Counted from the stretch's first letter, positions 43,508 through 56,394 are shown. The stretch: DNA of 64,000 bases from Diatrype stigma (GCA_022225965.2 JAKJXP020000057.1:62001-126000), one strand, 5' to 3'. Made by a program: numbers and translations. The notes: generated by a model from the letters alone, not told the origin.

Positions 43508-45078
43508 TCACAGCTGCACCTCATCCCTATACACAGCCCCATCCTTCATGACGAACTTGACCTTGCGCAGCGCGCCCAAGTCCAAGTCCCTGCCGAGCGC
43601 GCCATCGACGGCCACGACATCGGCCGCGCACCCCTCCTCCAGCACGCCGAAGCGGCGGCCGCACCAGTCGCCGCCGCAGGCCTCCCAACCGCGCAGCGTA
43701 GCGGCCTGCAGGACGTCGGGGACGGGCAGGCCCGCGCGCGCCAGCAGCTCCAGCTCGCGGGCGTTGTCGCCGTGGGCGATGGCGCCGGTGTCGCCGCCGG
43801 CGGCGATCCTCACGCCGGCGTCGAAGGCGGCGCGCGCGTGGGCCAGGATGCCGCGCAGCACGGCGTCGTCGTACGACACCTCGTAGACGGCCAGGGTGGG
43901 CACGAAGATGGTGCCGGCGTCGCGCATGGCGGCCACGGCGTCGCCGCTGGGGATGTACCCGTGCTCGATGGTGGTGACGCCCGCGCGCGCCGCCATGACC
44001 ACGGCCGCGGGGCTCTGCGCGTGCGCCGACACCGGCGCCCCCGACGCCCGCGCCTCCGACACCATCGCGTCCATCTCGGCCTGCGTGAACAGCAGCACGT
44101 TCGGGTTGCGCGAGTTGTTGAACGGGTGGCTCGCCGGCGGGAACTGGATCGGCTCGGCGCCCGGCCAGGGCGAGGCCGGGAACCGTCGCGCCCGCTTGCG
44201 GTAGTCGGCATAGAACTTGACGATGTCGGCGCCAGCTCCCACTGTGGACTCGGAAGAAGAATATTGGTGGTCAGCGACTGTTTCTATCCATACAATGCAA
44301 CATACAAGGTGATGATGATGCGGTCGAGAGCATCTTTGATTAGGTAAGGGAGAGAGGGGTGAAGGAAGCAAAAGCCGGTCCCAGTCCCAAGGTATGCATG
44401 AAAGATAGAAAAAAGAAGGAAACATCACTCACAGCGTCTCCGCACAGCAGCGCGCACGCCATCCACGCCGTCGGCGGGGTCCGAGATGCGCGGGACCTCG
44501 AGGCCGGAGCCCGGCAGGGCGTTCTCGCGGCGGAGCTCGTAGCCGGCGCTCGAGGCGATGCACTCGGTGGCGACGTACATGCGGGGGCCGGGGGTCAGGC
44601 CGCGGTTGATGGCGTCGCGCAGGTTGGCGTCGGCGTCGCGCAGGCCCTCGGTGCCCAGGTCGCGGTACGTGGTGTAGCCGGCCTGGAGGGCGGCGCGCGC
44701 GTGGTTGACGGCCCGCACCGTGCGCTCCACGGCGCTCTCGTCCCGCATCTGCGACAGCGACGGCGCCTCCGTGTACGGGTGCAGGAAGATGTGTGTGTGC
44801 GCGTCGACGAGGCCCGGGAGCACGGTCAGGCCGCGCAGGTCGATAATGGTGGTGGTCTTGGTCTTGTTGTTGGCGCTGTTATCGGGGGAGGAGAGCAGCT
44901 CGTCATCTGCTTCCTGCTGCGCTTCGTCTCGCTTGTAGGTCCGGGTGATCAAGCCCGTCTTCGTGTCGACGACGAGCGAAATGTCGGAAACGAAGCATTT
45001 CTTCTTCGCGTCGAACAGAGATGACGTGTGGATCGTGATCTCGCTCGCCAGCTCCTGCGGTGCGATGTCTCGTCCCAT
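43508..45078 (-). CDS. Amidohydrolase-family metal hydrolase (imidazolonepropionase-like)
   Basis: Exons 45078-44433 and 44241-43508 join in frame to 459 aa over a 191-nt intron. The N-terminal beta-sandwich ends in TVLPGLVDAHTHIF, whose His94 and His96 are the first metal ligands of the TIM barrel. Lys224 in ADIVKFYADY is the likely carboxylated bridging lysine. His289 (VSAHAQ), His309 (TTIEHGY) and Asp366 (GGDTGA) complete the binuclear set. The C-terminal strands LEEGCAADVVAVDG and VKFVMKDGAVYRDE rebuild the sandwich. These features place it with fungal amidohydrolases related to Xaa-Pro dipeptidase or organophosphate hydrolase-like enzymes; the true substrate (amide, lactam or peptide) cannot be told from sequence. 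No signal peptide is visible. Confidence 0.9.
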
Positions 45079-46572
45079 GGTGACGGTGTTGTTCGTTGTT
45101 CAATTGATATCAAATGTCTAATCTGAAGTGGTTGGGTTGAGATGACCGGTTGATGATATGTAGGTAAGATGGAAAAATGATGGAGGTTGGGACGGACGAG
45201 GTTATGCCTAAGTGGTTTAAGTATCAATCTTGGGTGCCAGCAAGGTAGACTCACTAAACCACCAGAGTGTTTGCTGGAGGTATTCTCCTTGGGCACTTAT
45301 TGATCGTATGTGCAGCGAAGAACTAAAGTCAGATTGCAACCTATTGTGCTTCAACATCTAACAATGTAGTATCACGGTATTGTGGGGTCTCGATCCCTCG
45401 AATAATGGCAGAGAGATGGACAAAAGGCTCTACGACGGCATCTACGACTTGTTCCTAATGCTTGCACAGCTTCTGTTCAAACTTTAGTGTGTACACGAAA
45501 TTGATCATGTCTCCTCTATTGAGCTCATCTATTATGCTCGTCCTGTTGTCCTCATCCTGGTTTGAAGTACCCCAGGTTCTTGAATAATCAAATCCACTAG
45601 ATCAGGAGAATCGCCATTGTCGATATCTGACCCCTATTATGCCATAGCAAACAGCCCACCTCGGTCCTCAATCGTGGCAATCATCATAGTAGAGGCATCT
45701 CCTATTCTTGCGTCAAATAAGACCCGCACATTCATTAAAAGTATGGTCTACAAGGTGCAGAACATCCACCCACACCTACCAGTTTCTGCGACGTATCAAC
45801 ATCGACGGTTTTGGCAACCGTTATGCCCCTTTGTCTATCCACTGGAGACACCTCGTGGGGGGAAGACAAATACATTGGAGGGAGGAGTGGAAGAGATGAC
45901 TGGGATATTTCGCATTGACAGCCTAGTCAAGGTGTTTGGTGAGTCCTTCATGAAGAATGTTTGGCTCGAGTGTATTTATCAGAAATGGTGTTCTCGTTTG
46001 CTTACCGGGAACGACGTGGCTAGCATTTATATAGTCATGGGTTTTGTGGTAGATATTGTACGAGGTTATCACTGGAGCATTCCACGTTGAGAAACAATGG
46101 ACCGATGCCGGCCCCTATAGTAGATTGTAGTAAAGCTCCCAGGGAAGTAGGGGAAATATCTCGTGAATTGTTTATCTCATGATTCGATTTTCCTTCTGAA
46201 CGATATTCCTTTTGCCTCTCCCATCGTATCCCCTATCTTGAAACGACCGACTTCTGCTTTTTCACCCCCGCTCAATAGATTTCCTCGTCTCAAAGTTCAA
46301 CAATCTATGTAAGTCAGTGTGTGATGCAATTACTGGTTAACACGCAATTTCCCTGAATACCCCTCGCATATGATGTGCGCTCCTGTAATACATCTTCAAG
46401 CAACAATTTTGTCCCAAGCAGCCCCTTTCAATCTCTAGCGGAAGCATAATAGATCGCACATGTGATCACGATATCACTCGTGGAGTTAGTCGTCATCCTC
46501 GCGTGAATGCCCGGCGCTAACCTATTTTTCTGTAAGTATGTATGTAATGTATTCGTGGTGGTAGGAAGGTTT
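45079..46572. other. Intergenic; one unsupported plus-strand frame
   Basis: Plus 45617-46090 is open for 157 codons, but I see no domain, codon bias or splice pattern. It may be a relic. Nothing else was recognised. Confidence 0.4.
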
Positions 46573-47790
46573 CTATACGCGAATCGTGCCAGTGCCAGTC
46601 AAGCCCTCGGACCAGAAGCCGTCGAGGGATAGAGTTGACCGCACGAGGTTTCTGTCGTGAGTGAACAACAACCAGAGCCCAAACACAGGTTTGGCCAGGA
46701 GGTCGAGTATAGCGTAGGCGATAATCTCACCGTCCACGGTCGTGATACGAGCACCATCGGCAATACCCCAGACGCTGTGGTTAGGGTTGTTAGCATGCAG
46801 GTAAGCATCACATACATCAGTTGGGGTACCGGACTTACATGGGATAGATGGTCCAGATAACGAGAGTGTACAGGGAGAGCGTCCCAAAGAAGGCCCTCGT
46901 TCGATTGTCCTTGTCGGCTACGGCGTTGCGGCCCTTGTATGCCAGCTGATAGATGATGGTCAAGTAGGATACGCAGGCGATCGCATACCAACCCCATTTC
47001 TGGGCTTCGAGATGACTGAGGGCGGCGAAGAGGCTGGCGAGGATCATGATCACATCGGCCACTACCGTGACGAGGATACTGTAGCCACTCAGCCCAGCGA
47101 GAAGGGATAGGTCTAGGAGCAGGAGTGGCGTAGTCAAGGCCCACTACACAGAACTCTTTAATCAGTTATCGCTGCCCCGAAGATCGAGCATCCTGCAGAG
47201 CACTACCGGGAGTACTCGAATTGGAATTGGAATTGGAATTGGAATAAACTCACGTCAACGTAACGGGCCCAGTAGACCTGGCGCTTCGTGATCTCGATGA
47301 TGGTGTGACTGCTATTCTCCGAAACCAAAACCGTATGTAGGTCTACGCCGCCTCCCGTAGCCATGGCAAAGTACGACAAGAAGGCGATAGTGGTGATCAA
47401 CGACGTGATGAAGTGGAACAGGCGTTTTTGCTGCGCAATCAGTCGTCAACATCTTCCGGCCTGAATGCGACCCCCAGCTCTTGGGTGGCCTTTGTGGAGG
47501 GACCTACTATTGGGACTCTTGCAGCCAGAACGTAGAATACGAGTGAAGAGACGCCCATGAGGACGCATATAACCCTACCGATCTATGTCAGCTCCGAGAA
47601 AGGCAATATCGGGAATCAAGACTGACCAGAGCGTCGTGTGTCCCGTCGCAGTGGCATCTTGAGTGAAGATCAAGGGGACAGGATCTGGTTTGATAGTAGG
47701 TAAGGGCGTCGGTGTAGGTGTTGCCTTCATTGTCGTTGTAGGCAACAGGAGGCTCGTAGCTCCCTCGAGGACTTGATGAGGCATGATCAT
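46573..47790 (-). CDS. Microbial (type 1) rhodopsin, CarO-like, with proton-pump residues
   Basis: Five exons (47790-47627, 47574-47508, 47430-47254, 47143-46839, 46774-46573) join in frame to 304 aa with introns of 52, 77, 110 and 64 nt. Helix A is WVICVLMGVSSLVFYVLAAR. Helix C reads YWARYVDWALTTPLLLLDLS with Arg133, Asp136 and Asp147, spaced like Arg82, Asp85 and Asp96 of bacteriorhodopsin. Helix G reads AYAILDLLAKPVFGLWLL with Lys266, the retinal Schiff-base lysine. The exon 4/5 junction gives YPIVWGIADGARI. All pump residues are present, unlike the opsin-related (HSP30/YRO2-type) proteins that lack the lysine. A light-driven proton pump in the plasma membrane is therefore expected. No carotenoid gene lies within the window, unlike the car cluster of Fusarium. 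The start could also be the ATG two codons later (47784). Confidence 0.92.
47218..47245. repeat. GGAATT hexamer repeat inside a rhodopsin intron
   Basis: About 4.5 tandem copies, directly downstream (in gene sense) of the third intron's GTGAGT donor. Length variation here would change only the intron. Confidence 0.8.
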
Positions 47791-49313
47791 GTTGACTGAC
47801 GGCTATACTGTCCTGGTATTTGTTGTAGTTGACACAGAGCCGACTTCGTTGCTATCAGACTGGGGACTGTTATTGAGAGAGTAAACAACATATACTACCT
47901 CTGGGAGGATAGTTAATCTGTGTTGGATATACTACCACTATATGGATCTAATAGGTTCCTACCTCCAAACAGATGACCTGAGACACCAGAATGGTGTCGT
48001 CACTACCTAGGTATTGTCCTTTTGTACAAGCTGATTCAGCCAATCGGAGGAATGCATTCCTTACGAATAGGGCAATCAGCTGTTGTGCTCCCACAACCTC
48101 TGAGATCTTCCCCAAACATATGCGGTTGCCTAAAGGTTAAAGCCTACCTAAGCATATGAAGCCTCATCGGTAAGCCTTATCCCGAGCTTAGCCTTGATTA
48201 TAAAACTTCCAAGTTGTTCACCGGTCAGCTGCCCACACACCTACCTACTTTGATACCTCGAGAGAGCCTATGTCCCACGGATCAAACTGCTGTGGTAATG
48301 CCGTGGACAAGCCGAATATAGCACTTCAGCAGCTCACAGAAGATTCTCTGCCAGGAAGCGTTCAGGCAACCATGTAAGCAGGCTGTGATAGGACTGCATA
48401 GGGGGTTGCCAGATAGAACTGCTCCGCCACATGACGTGTCAGGGTATAGAGGAGATAGAGTTTCTAGGCTTACGCACATAGTAGTACTCATATCGGTATC
48501 ATTTGGTGTCACAGATCGATATATAGGTACAAGGCCAGCATGGTGATTCAATGGAACCTGTGGGGATTGTAAAGATGACGCGAGGAAAGGAATATTTTGG
48601 TTTCAAAGGCAGCATAAGCATGTAAGTGCAATCCGTGACGTAACAGCGCGTATTGCCCCTAGGTATTGCCCCTAGGTATTGCCCCTGACACCAAGCCCAG
48701 TCATCAAGCAATAGTCTAAGGTCAACATAATTTAATTCACAACATCGAACAAACACCCTGACTACAACCAAGCCTCATCATACCGAACGGTACTCAAGAA
48801 AACTACAACATGTGCTGCTGCAATTGGTATAATGGAAGGTCTGCCAACTTAAAGCTAACTACACCTACCTGGGCAGCTGGGTAAGCAATTGAGTTAACCA
48901 TTCCAGGCGACTTATACACCCTACAGCGGCAACTTGCCTGACTCAAGCCCCAATAGCCCCGCTGCCCCGCCATCAGCCACTGCAGGTGCTGATCCATAGC
49001 ATTTCCCCAGACATTTATTAGGGCCCCTCCAATTAGGTGCCCGAGCTCGAGTTAGCGTTAGCTAATCAATCAGCTCCCCTCCATCTCCAGCTGTCTAGGT
49101 ACTCAGTAGTATGTACATACATACATACCTAGCTACTGGCTGCATACCTGGGAATCACAAGGCTGCAGTGGTAGACAGCCAGAATAGCTCGGCAAGGCAA
49201 TAATGCGACGATAAAACATAAACATTAAACGATTGACTGATTCTTCTTCATTTGTCCCAATCTTCTACTTCACCAAAGAATTCAGCCCATCTACACATCC
49301 CCCGACACCCACC
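47791..49313. other. Intergenic between divergent rhodopsin and CSN3 genes
   Basis: Holds both promoters. Open frames (minus 48282-48551, 48499-48771, 48803-48997) have no motif. A 13-bp tandem repeat is present, and a (CATA)n patch lies near 49110. Confidence 0.45.
48651..48689. repeat. 13-bp tandem repeat, three copies
   Basis: TATTGCCCCTAGG is repeated three times, the last copy ending TGAC in place of TAGG. Confidence 0.8.
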
Positions 49314-50966
49314 ATGGACCAGTACGCCGTCGTGCTGCTCTCCTTCCCACCCGACTTGCCCGACTCGCCAACCCCACATGATCATGTTGCCTACGACGAG
49401 GCCGCCAAGAACCATCTCAACCAGCTCTCGCACATACTGAAGGAGAACTCCGTGGACCTCATAACTTTTGGTCCGCAGCTTCTTGACGTAAGTTCTCCCC
49501 GTCTCTCCCTGTGTTCACCACGGCCCACGTATGAGCTAACCAATCTTGCCGCAGCTGCTCAACCCAGCCGTGAACTCGCTGTCATACCTGGCCGTCCTCC
49601 ATACCCTCGTTCTCCCTGGCTTAGCTACCTCCGCTTCGCGTGAGTACCTTCTGGAGAAGCTCGTCATATTCCTGCTATCGTTCGACAGCATACAGACCCG
49701 ATATGCCGGAACCCATCTACAGGACATCTTCACTGCTGCTGGGAATGGCCAGTTATTGCCTGCAAGTTCATCTGATTCGCCCCTTTTCCTCCTCCTTGCA
49801 ACGTGAATCTGACCACATCATCACAGCCTTCGATAGCCGTCGAAGTCCTGGCCACAGCCATACTCAAGCTCGACCCTACAGGCAGCATGCTCACTTCCTC
49901 CCACGTCCTCCTTGCCAGGCTTGCCTATAACACCGACAACATCGAAGGTGCTATGCCGGTCATTGATAAAAGCATCGTCTTCTACCCCGGCATGGCGAAC
50001 CGCGGCGATCCCAAATACCTGTGCGACCCGAACCTGCCTCCGCCAGCTTACATATCCCGGGAGAGCGGCCTTACCACGGTCCTCAAGCCCCAGAACGTCA
50101 TGGAATACGATATGTTATGCGGCATGATCTACTGCTCGAGACGGGAGTGGGCGAAGGCGTGTGAAGCGTTCGAGCGAATCGCCACCTTCCCCGCGCGCGA
50201 GCACGGCGTGACGAAGATCATGGTCGACGCCTACAAGCGATGGGTGCTAGTCAATCTACTATGGAAAGGATCCTGCTCCGAGAACCCGTCGCCCCTGTCC
50301 TCGAACGCCGCGCACCGGTACTACGAGGCCCTCGGCAAGCCGTACACGACCCTCGCCTCCCTCTTCCCCTCCGAGGACGCGCCGGCGCTCAAGAACGAGT
50401 TCGAGGCGAACACCGCAGTCTGGCAGGAGGACAACACGGTCGGCCTCGTGCAGGAGGTGCTGGCCGCGTACCAGAAGTGGCAGGTGCTGGCCCTGCAGCA
50501 GGTGTACTCGAAGATCTCGCTCGCCGAGGTGCGGCGCGAGACGCGCAGCGCCGAGACGGGCGAGCACCTGCCCCGGGACGAGGACGTCGAGACGCTCCTC
50601 CAGAACATGCTCCTCTCGGGCATGCTCAGCGGCGCGGTCGAGAAGAACGACGACGGGACCCGGTTTCTTACGTTCCTGCCGCCCGTCACGGCCGCGTCCC
50701 TGTCCGAGCACGCGTTTGCCAAGGAGATCGCCGCCACGGCCCTGCGCCTCCGCGAGCTGCGGCCCCTCCTGCGCGTCACGGACGACCGCCTTGGCACCCA
50801 CAAGGAGTACATCCGCCACGTCATTAAGGAGTCCAAGCGGGACAAGTCCTCTTCCTCCGTCGACCCTTCCCCCGGCGGCTTTGGCTTAGGAAGTGGCATC
50901 GGCGGCGGCTTCCAGATCGAGGTCGACGACGAGGACTTGATGGGCGGTATCATCTCGACGAGTTAG
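49314..50966 (+). CDS. COP9 signalosome subunit 3 (PCI protein)
   Basis: Exons 49314-49487, 49555-49761 and 49827-50966 join in frame to 506 aa, close to the length of other fungal CSN3 proteins. The second intron starts GCAAGT rather than GT, and only that GC donor keeps the frame (QLLP then PSIAVEVLA). The N-terminal half is helical-repeat-like (NPAVNSLSYLAVLHTLVLPG, SSHVLLARLAYNTDN). The central part has MEYDMLCGMIYCSRREWAKA, typical of CSN3. A PCI winged-helix region follows (LAEVRRET... DVETLLQNMLLSGMLSG... FLTFLPP). The tail is acidic and ends in VDDEDLMGG. The COP9 complex removes NEDD8 from cullins; in fungi it links development, light response and secondary metabolism. The ATG at 49314 lies in ACCATGG context. 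Confidence 0.9.
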
Positions 50967-51993
50967 TAGACATCGGGCGACTCCTGATGATTCCCTCGAG
51001 CAACCATGCGATGACCAAGCCGGGGATGCACACCATTCCTCGATGGAGGGGCTGTTATCGATCATCTCGATAGAATGACGAGCCGGCCAGTCAGCTATAG
51101 CCTATGAAAGCGGGGCTAGCAGAGTTATTTGGACATGGTTGGTAGCCTGGCATTACGATACCATATCATGGCCGACTGCAGATTTACACTGCATTACACT
51201 GCCATTACATTGCATAGCATTGCATGACATGGCATTACATTTACGAGGCAACGGCGTCGAGAGTGTGTATGAATTGAGAGTCAGGGGCGTAAAGGAAATA
51301 GGTCAATTAAACACACAACGGGCTTAGGACGCGGGTCTGTGGTCTTGTTTGTTACTGGTATTGCCCCCCCCCTTCCTTTCCCCCCCTTTCCCCTCCTTAT
51401 GGGAAAGGTATGAGAAAACACGAAACGAATGAATGAACTTCGATAGACAGACGACCAATGGCTGGATGCGTGAACTGATGGATTATGCATGGACGGACGG
51501 GCTTGAAACCCGCTCAGACCGGCCTATTTCGAGGCATCAATATTATCAATTAGATGCGTATACAGTCATCACTGCCTATGTGGACGTAATGTGTGATTTT
51601 TACTATGAAGAGCGCGACCAAATAGATTCCATTATTAAATAGTCTTCTGACACCGAGTAGGTATGCGCGGTATAGAGTGGGAAAAGGGGGGCGGGGAATT
51701 TAGGGGTTAGGGGGAGGGGAGGTTGCATACGATCAATCTGTTGAGTAAATCGGCCACGACAACCTCGAATTGTTCTTAAGCATGCAATGAATTCATTTAG
51801 TCGGGATTCTCTCACTCCCTCTCAACGGCGACTTTCTTTACAAGATTTCCTGATTAACAATTTGGTATCTATTTATACATAAAATCCCCGTTTCCGTAGC
51901 ATTTGCACATACACACACACATCCACACATAAACTCTTCCAACTTGCTTGCCGGTCCAACATGTATTATTTATCTATCTAAATGCAAGATACA
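50967..51993. other. Intergenic between convergent CSN3 and 5-oxoprolinase genes
   Basis: Contains an imperfect GCATTACA/TGCAT-type repeat (about 51180-51245) and a C run near 51365. No gene recognised. Confidence 0.45.
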
Positions 51994-54900
51994 CTAGACC
52001 TGCAATGCGGCCTCCTCCCTCGCGGCATGGCTCCCCTTCCTCCAGCTCTCAGTATGGTCCTTCATCCGCGCATCCCCACCAGGCAGGGCCTTATCGCGAC
52101 CGGCCGGGCCCCAGCCGCCGCCCCCCGGCGTGTGGATGATGATCCTGTCGCCGGGGTTCATGGGGGCGCTGTTCTTGGCCCCGAGGTTGATGTACCTCTC
52201 CTCGTACTCCCCCTTTCCTTCTTCTTTTCCTCCTCCCGCCTCCTCCTCCTTTTCTGTCTCGCGGGGCTTCGGCACGCGCCGGACCCAGACGTTGAGCCCG
52301 CACTGGGCGTCGCCGCCGCCGGCGAGCCCATACGGCCGGTACACGCGGCGCTCGCTGAGGATGGAGACCTGGACGGGGATGCGGAACTCGATGTCGCGGA
52401 CGACGCCGTCGCCACCGCGGTGCTGGCCGGCGCCGCCGGAGCCGGGGCGCAGCGCGAAGCGGCGCAGCACGACGGGGTAGCGGCGCTCGAGCACCTCCGA
52501 GTCGGTGATGCGCGTGTTGGTCATGTGGGTGTGGACGCCGCTGGTGCCCTCCCAGTGGGGGCCGGCGCCGCTGCCGCCCGCGATGGTCTCGTAGTACCCG
52601 AAGCCGCGGACCTCGGCCTCGCCCGACACGTTGCCGCCGAACCCGAACGTCAGGTTGTTGCAGTCGCCCTGCGAGGCGGCGCAGGCCTCGAAGGCCCGGA
52701 AGATGACGTCGGTCACGCGCTGCGACGTCAGCACGTTGCCGCCGACGACGGCCGCGCCCGCCGAAGGGGACAGCAGCGACCGCGGCGGGATGCGCACCGT
52801 GATGGGCCGCAGGCAGCCCTGGTTGAGCGGGATGTCCTCGGAGATCAGGCAGCGCAGGCAGTAGATGATGGCCGAGTACGTGACGGCCTCGGGCGCGTTG
52901 ATGTTGCCGTAGACCTCGGGGCCCGTGCCGGCGAAGTCGAACACGGCCTCGCCCTTGTCCGGGTCGATGGCGACGCGCAGCCGGATCGGGCTGCCGTCGT
53001 CCATGTAGTCGGTCGCGGCCAGGTCCTGGCCCTCGAACCGCTTGTGCACCTGCCGGAGCAGCGAGCGCACGCACAGCTCGGCGTTCTTCTGGATGCTGAC
53101 CATGTAGAACTGCACCGTCTCCTCGCCGTACTCGCGGATCAGCCCCTCGATCAGCGAGATGCCCTTCTGGTTGGCCGAGACCTGCGCGCGCAGGTCGTTG
53201 ATGTTGTCGGCCAGGCACCGCGTGCCGCTGCAGCCCGGGTGGCGCGCGGGCTCGCGGTACAGCAGCTCGGTGATGCGCGCCTCGTCGAAGCGGCCCTCGC
53301 TGACGATCTTCTCGCTCTTGATGGCCGCCCCTTCCTGGAAGAGCTCGCGCGAGTGCGGCGGCATGCTGCCGGCCGTGATGCCGCCAATGTCGGCGTGGTG
53401 CGCCCGCGACGCCGCGTAGAACAGGATCTTCTCGCCGCGCTCGTCGAACGCCGGCATGAGGAGCGTGATGTCCGGCAGGTGCGTGCCCCCGTATGACGGG
53501 TGGTTGGAGATGATCACGTCGCCCTTCTTTAGCCGGCCCTCCCAGAGCTTCGCCTGCGTCCGGACGCACGTCGACATCGAGCCCAGGTGCACGGGCAGGT
53601 GCGGCGCGTTCGCCACCAGGCCCCCGCTGGCGTCGAAAATGGCGCACGAGAAGTCGAGCCGCTCCTTGACGTTCGTGCTGACGCTGGTCTTCTGCAGCGC
53701 CCGCCCCATCTGCTCGGCGATGGCCATGAAGCGGTGCCCGAAAATGCTGAGCAGTATTGGGTCGGCCTCCCGCTCGGTCGTCTCTTTCTTAATAGACCTT
53801 CTCGTACGTTAGCACGGAAGTCCTGTGTGTAGGTTGAAGAGGGGAGACTAAAAGGGGAGGGGAAAGAAAAAAGAAAAGGGTCACGGCGCTGTACTCACTC
53901 CTCTTTAACCTCCTTCTCGAGGTCAATAATAACATGCGTGTTCAGGATCAGCGCCTTGGCCTTAGGAGTCACCACGATAGTCTGCGTGCCATCAGCCAGC
54001 ATAGCCGGGCCCTGGATCTCATCACCAACAGCCAGATCGACCAGCTTATAAATGGGCGTCTCCCAGCGCCCGCCCTCGAAGTAGACCTGCGACTTCCCGT
54101 GTTCCTTCTTCTGGCCCTGGCCCTGGCTATCGATGGGCTGGCGCCTGACATCCCGGAGCTGCTGATCAACGGTCCTGTCGCGGTAGCGGAAGCTCCTGCC
54201 GATGCCGCGGACGCGGACGTCGTCGACGATGACGTCGCGGTCGTCGAGCGTGAAGCCGAACTCGTAGCGGTGATGGCGCACGAAGGCTTGGCCAAAGGCC
54301 CAGTCCTCGCCGCCGAAGTGCGCGTCCGCCTCCTCGGGGCTGGGCCGCACGATCATCAGCGCCGACTCGGTCCCGCGGTACCGCATGTTGAGGTACTCCT
54401 CGAAGACGATCTGGTCGTCGGCGAAGCCCTGGGCCCGCAGGGCCTGGCGCGAGCGCTCCCGCAGCCGGGCCATCTTGCCGCGCAGCTCGTCGCGGCTGTC
54501 GCCGTCCCGCCACACCTTCGACTCGGGCTCCTGCCGCTCGTCCACCACGTCCGCGAGCGCCATGCCGTACGCCGACAGCACCGACGAGTACCGGTGGATC
54601 AGGATCTGGCCGATGCCGAGGGACTCGGCGATGGCGACGGCGTGCTGGCCGCCGGCGCCGCCGAAGGTGGCCAGGCGGTGCTTGGAGGAGTCGTGGCCCT
54701 TGGCCTCGGTGATGGACCGGATGGGCCTCGTCATGGCCTCGTTCGCGACGGTCAGGAAGCCGTACGCGACCTCGTCCGCGCTCATGTTCTTGCCCGTCTC
54801 TTGGTTGACCTGGTCCCGGAGCGCCTCGATGACCTTCCTGCTGGCCTCGTAGTCCAGCCCCTCATCCTCGTTCTTGCCGAAGATCTTCGGGAAGAACTCG

Positions 54901-56394
54901 GGCAGCAGCCGGCCGAGGAACAGGTTCGCGTCCGTCACCGTGGCGGGGCCCCCTTTCCGGTAGCAGGCGGGGCCGGGGTGGGCGCCCGCCGACTCGGGCC
55001 CCACGACGAAGAGCCCGTTCCGGAAGAACAACATGCTGCCGCCTCCCGCGGCGACGGTGTTGATGTCGAGCTGGGGCGACTGTATCGTCACGCCGGCCGT
55101 GGTCGTTTCGAAGACGTGCTCGTACCTCCCCTCGCCGTACCTGGACACATCCGTACTCGTGCCGCCCATGTCGAAGCCGATCACGGGGATCTTCGTCTCT
55201 TCGTCGTAACTTGTGATGGCATATCCCACGACACCGCCAGCGGGCCCAGATAGGATGGCCTTGAGGCCGGTGAACTTCTCGACGTCGACGAGCCCGCCAT
55301 CGCTCTGCATGAACTCGCACCTGGCACCGCGACTGCCCTCCTCATGCAAGACGCTACGCGTGCCTAGGCCGCCCTTGAAACCCTTCTGAAAGCCGGAGAC
55401 TGTAACACTCAGGGTTAGTTAAATCGCTGCATTACAAAAACACGAGAAAGAGAAAACCGGTGGGTAAGGGGGCTTCCTAAAACTAAGGGAAAAGAACGAA
55501 AAACACATCCGGAAAACCAACGAACGTACTATACTTCTTGATAGCCGGGGTCAGATACGCATCGGCGCAGACGCTGGTGGCGCGGCTGACGAGCTTGATC
55601 ATGGGCATGAGCTCGTGGCTGAGCGAGACGTGGCGGAAGCCGAGGTCGCGGGCGACGCGGCCCACGAGGGCCTCGTGGTCGGGGAACGTGTAGCCGTGCA
55701 TGAGGCAGACGGCGACGCTGCTGATGCCGCGGTCGCGCACGGCCTGCAGCTGGCGGCGGATCTCGGCCTCGTCGGGCCGCTGCAGGATGCGGACGGCCTC
55801 GCCCGAGAGGCCCGTGACCAGGTCCGGGTCCTGCGCCGTCTTGCTGGTGCTGTCGCCGGCAGTAGTAGGGAGGGTGGTGACGTGCCGCTCCGGGTCCTCG
55901 GCGTAGTCCTCGAGGGTGACGCGCTCGCCGACCTCGACGACCTCCTCGTACAGGACGTCGGGCTTGCGGATGGCGAGGTCGAAGATCCGCGGCCGGCTCT
56001 GGTTGCCGATGGCGAGGCAGTCGCGGAACCCGCGGGTCGTCACGAGCGCGATGCGCTCGCCCTTGCGCTCCAGCAGCGCGTTGGTCGCCACCGTCGTGCC
56101 CATGCGGATGCTCTCGATGCGCGAGGTGTCGAGGGGCTCGCCGCGGGGGATCTCCCCTCCGGCTCCGGCTTCCCCGTTCGCTTTGTTCTCCCCGGCGAGC
56201 AGGAAGCGGCTCATGATGCGCCGGATGCCCTCCAGCGGCGCGTCCTCGTAGTTCGCCGGGTCCTCGGACAGGAGCTTGATCACGACGTCGTCGTGCCCGT
56301 CCAGCGTCCCCACGCAGTCCGTGAAGGTGCCGCCCCGGTCGATAGCGATGCGGATCCCGCGGCTGCCGCTCGGATCGGAGGGTGACGAACCCAT
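51994..56394 (-). CDS. OXP1: 5-oxoprolinase (ATP-hydrolysing)
   Basis: Exons 56394-55530, 55399-53899 and 53797-51994 join in frame to 1389 aa. The enzyme opens 5-oxo-L-proline to L-glutamate with ATP, closing the glutathione (gamma-glutamyl) cycle in the cytosol. The N-terminal hydantoinase-A region has [33 protein letters not shown] and [15 protein letters not shown]. The HyuA core in exon 2 has [20 protein letters not shown] and [14 protein letters not shown] (nucleotide-binding, actin-like fold). The HyuB part in exon 3 has [20 protein letters not shown] and [15 protein letters not shown], then [21 protein letters not shown] and RAHHADIGG with likely metal ligands. It ends [10 protein letters not shown] with a charged tail of about 40 residues. 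The fused A+B architecture matches eukaryotic 5-oxoprolinase. Confidence 0.95.

Noticed and set aside
45617..46090. 157-codon plus-strand frame
   Set aside because: No recognisable domain or coding bias, so not listed as a gene, though a relic cannot be excluded.
47575..47622. Alternative splice for rhodopsin intron 1 (GTCTTG donor with the earlier CATAG acceptor, 40 nt)
   Set aside because: Too short and a poor donor. The GTCAGT donor with the GGTAG acceptor (52 nt) keeps frame and gives the expected helix A start.
51982..53496. Long plus-strand open frame of 504 codons opposite 5-oxoprolinase, and similar ones at 53934-55253, 35882-36973 and 20553-21431
   Set aside because: They mirror GC-rich third positions of the real minus-strand genes, give Arg/Ala/Asp/Gly-biased proteins without motifs, and the minus strand has full family matches.
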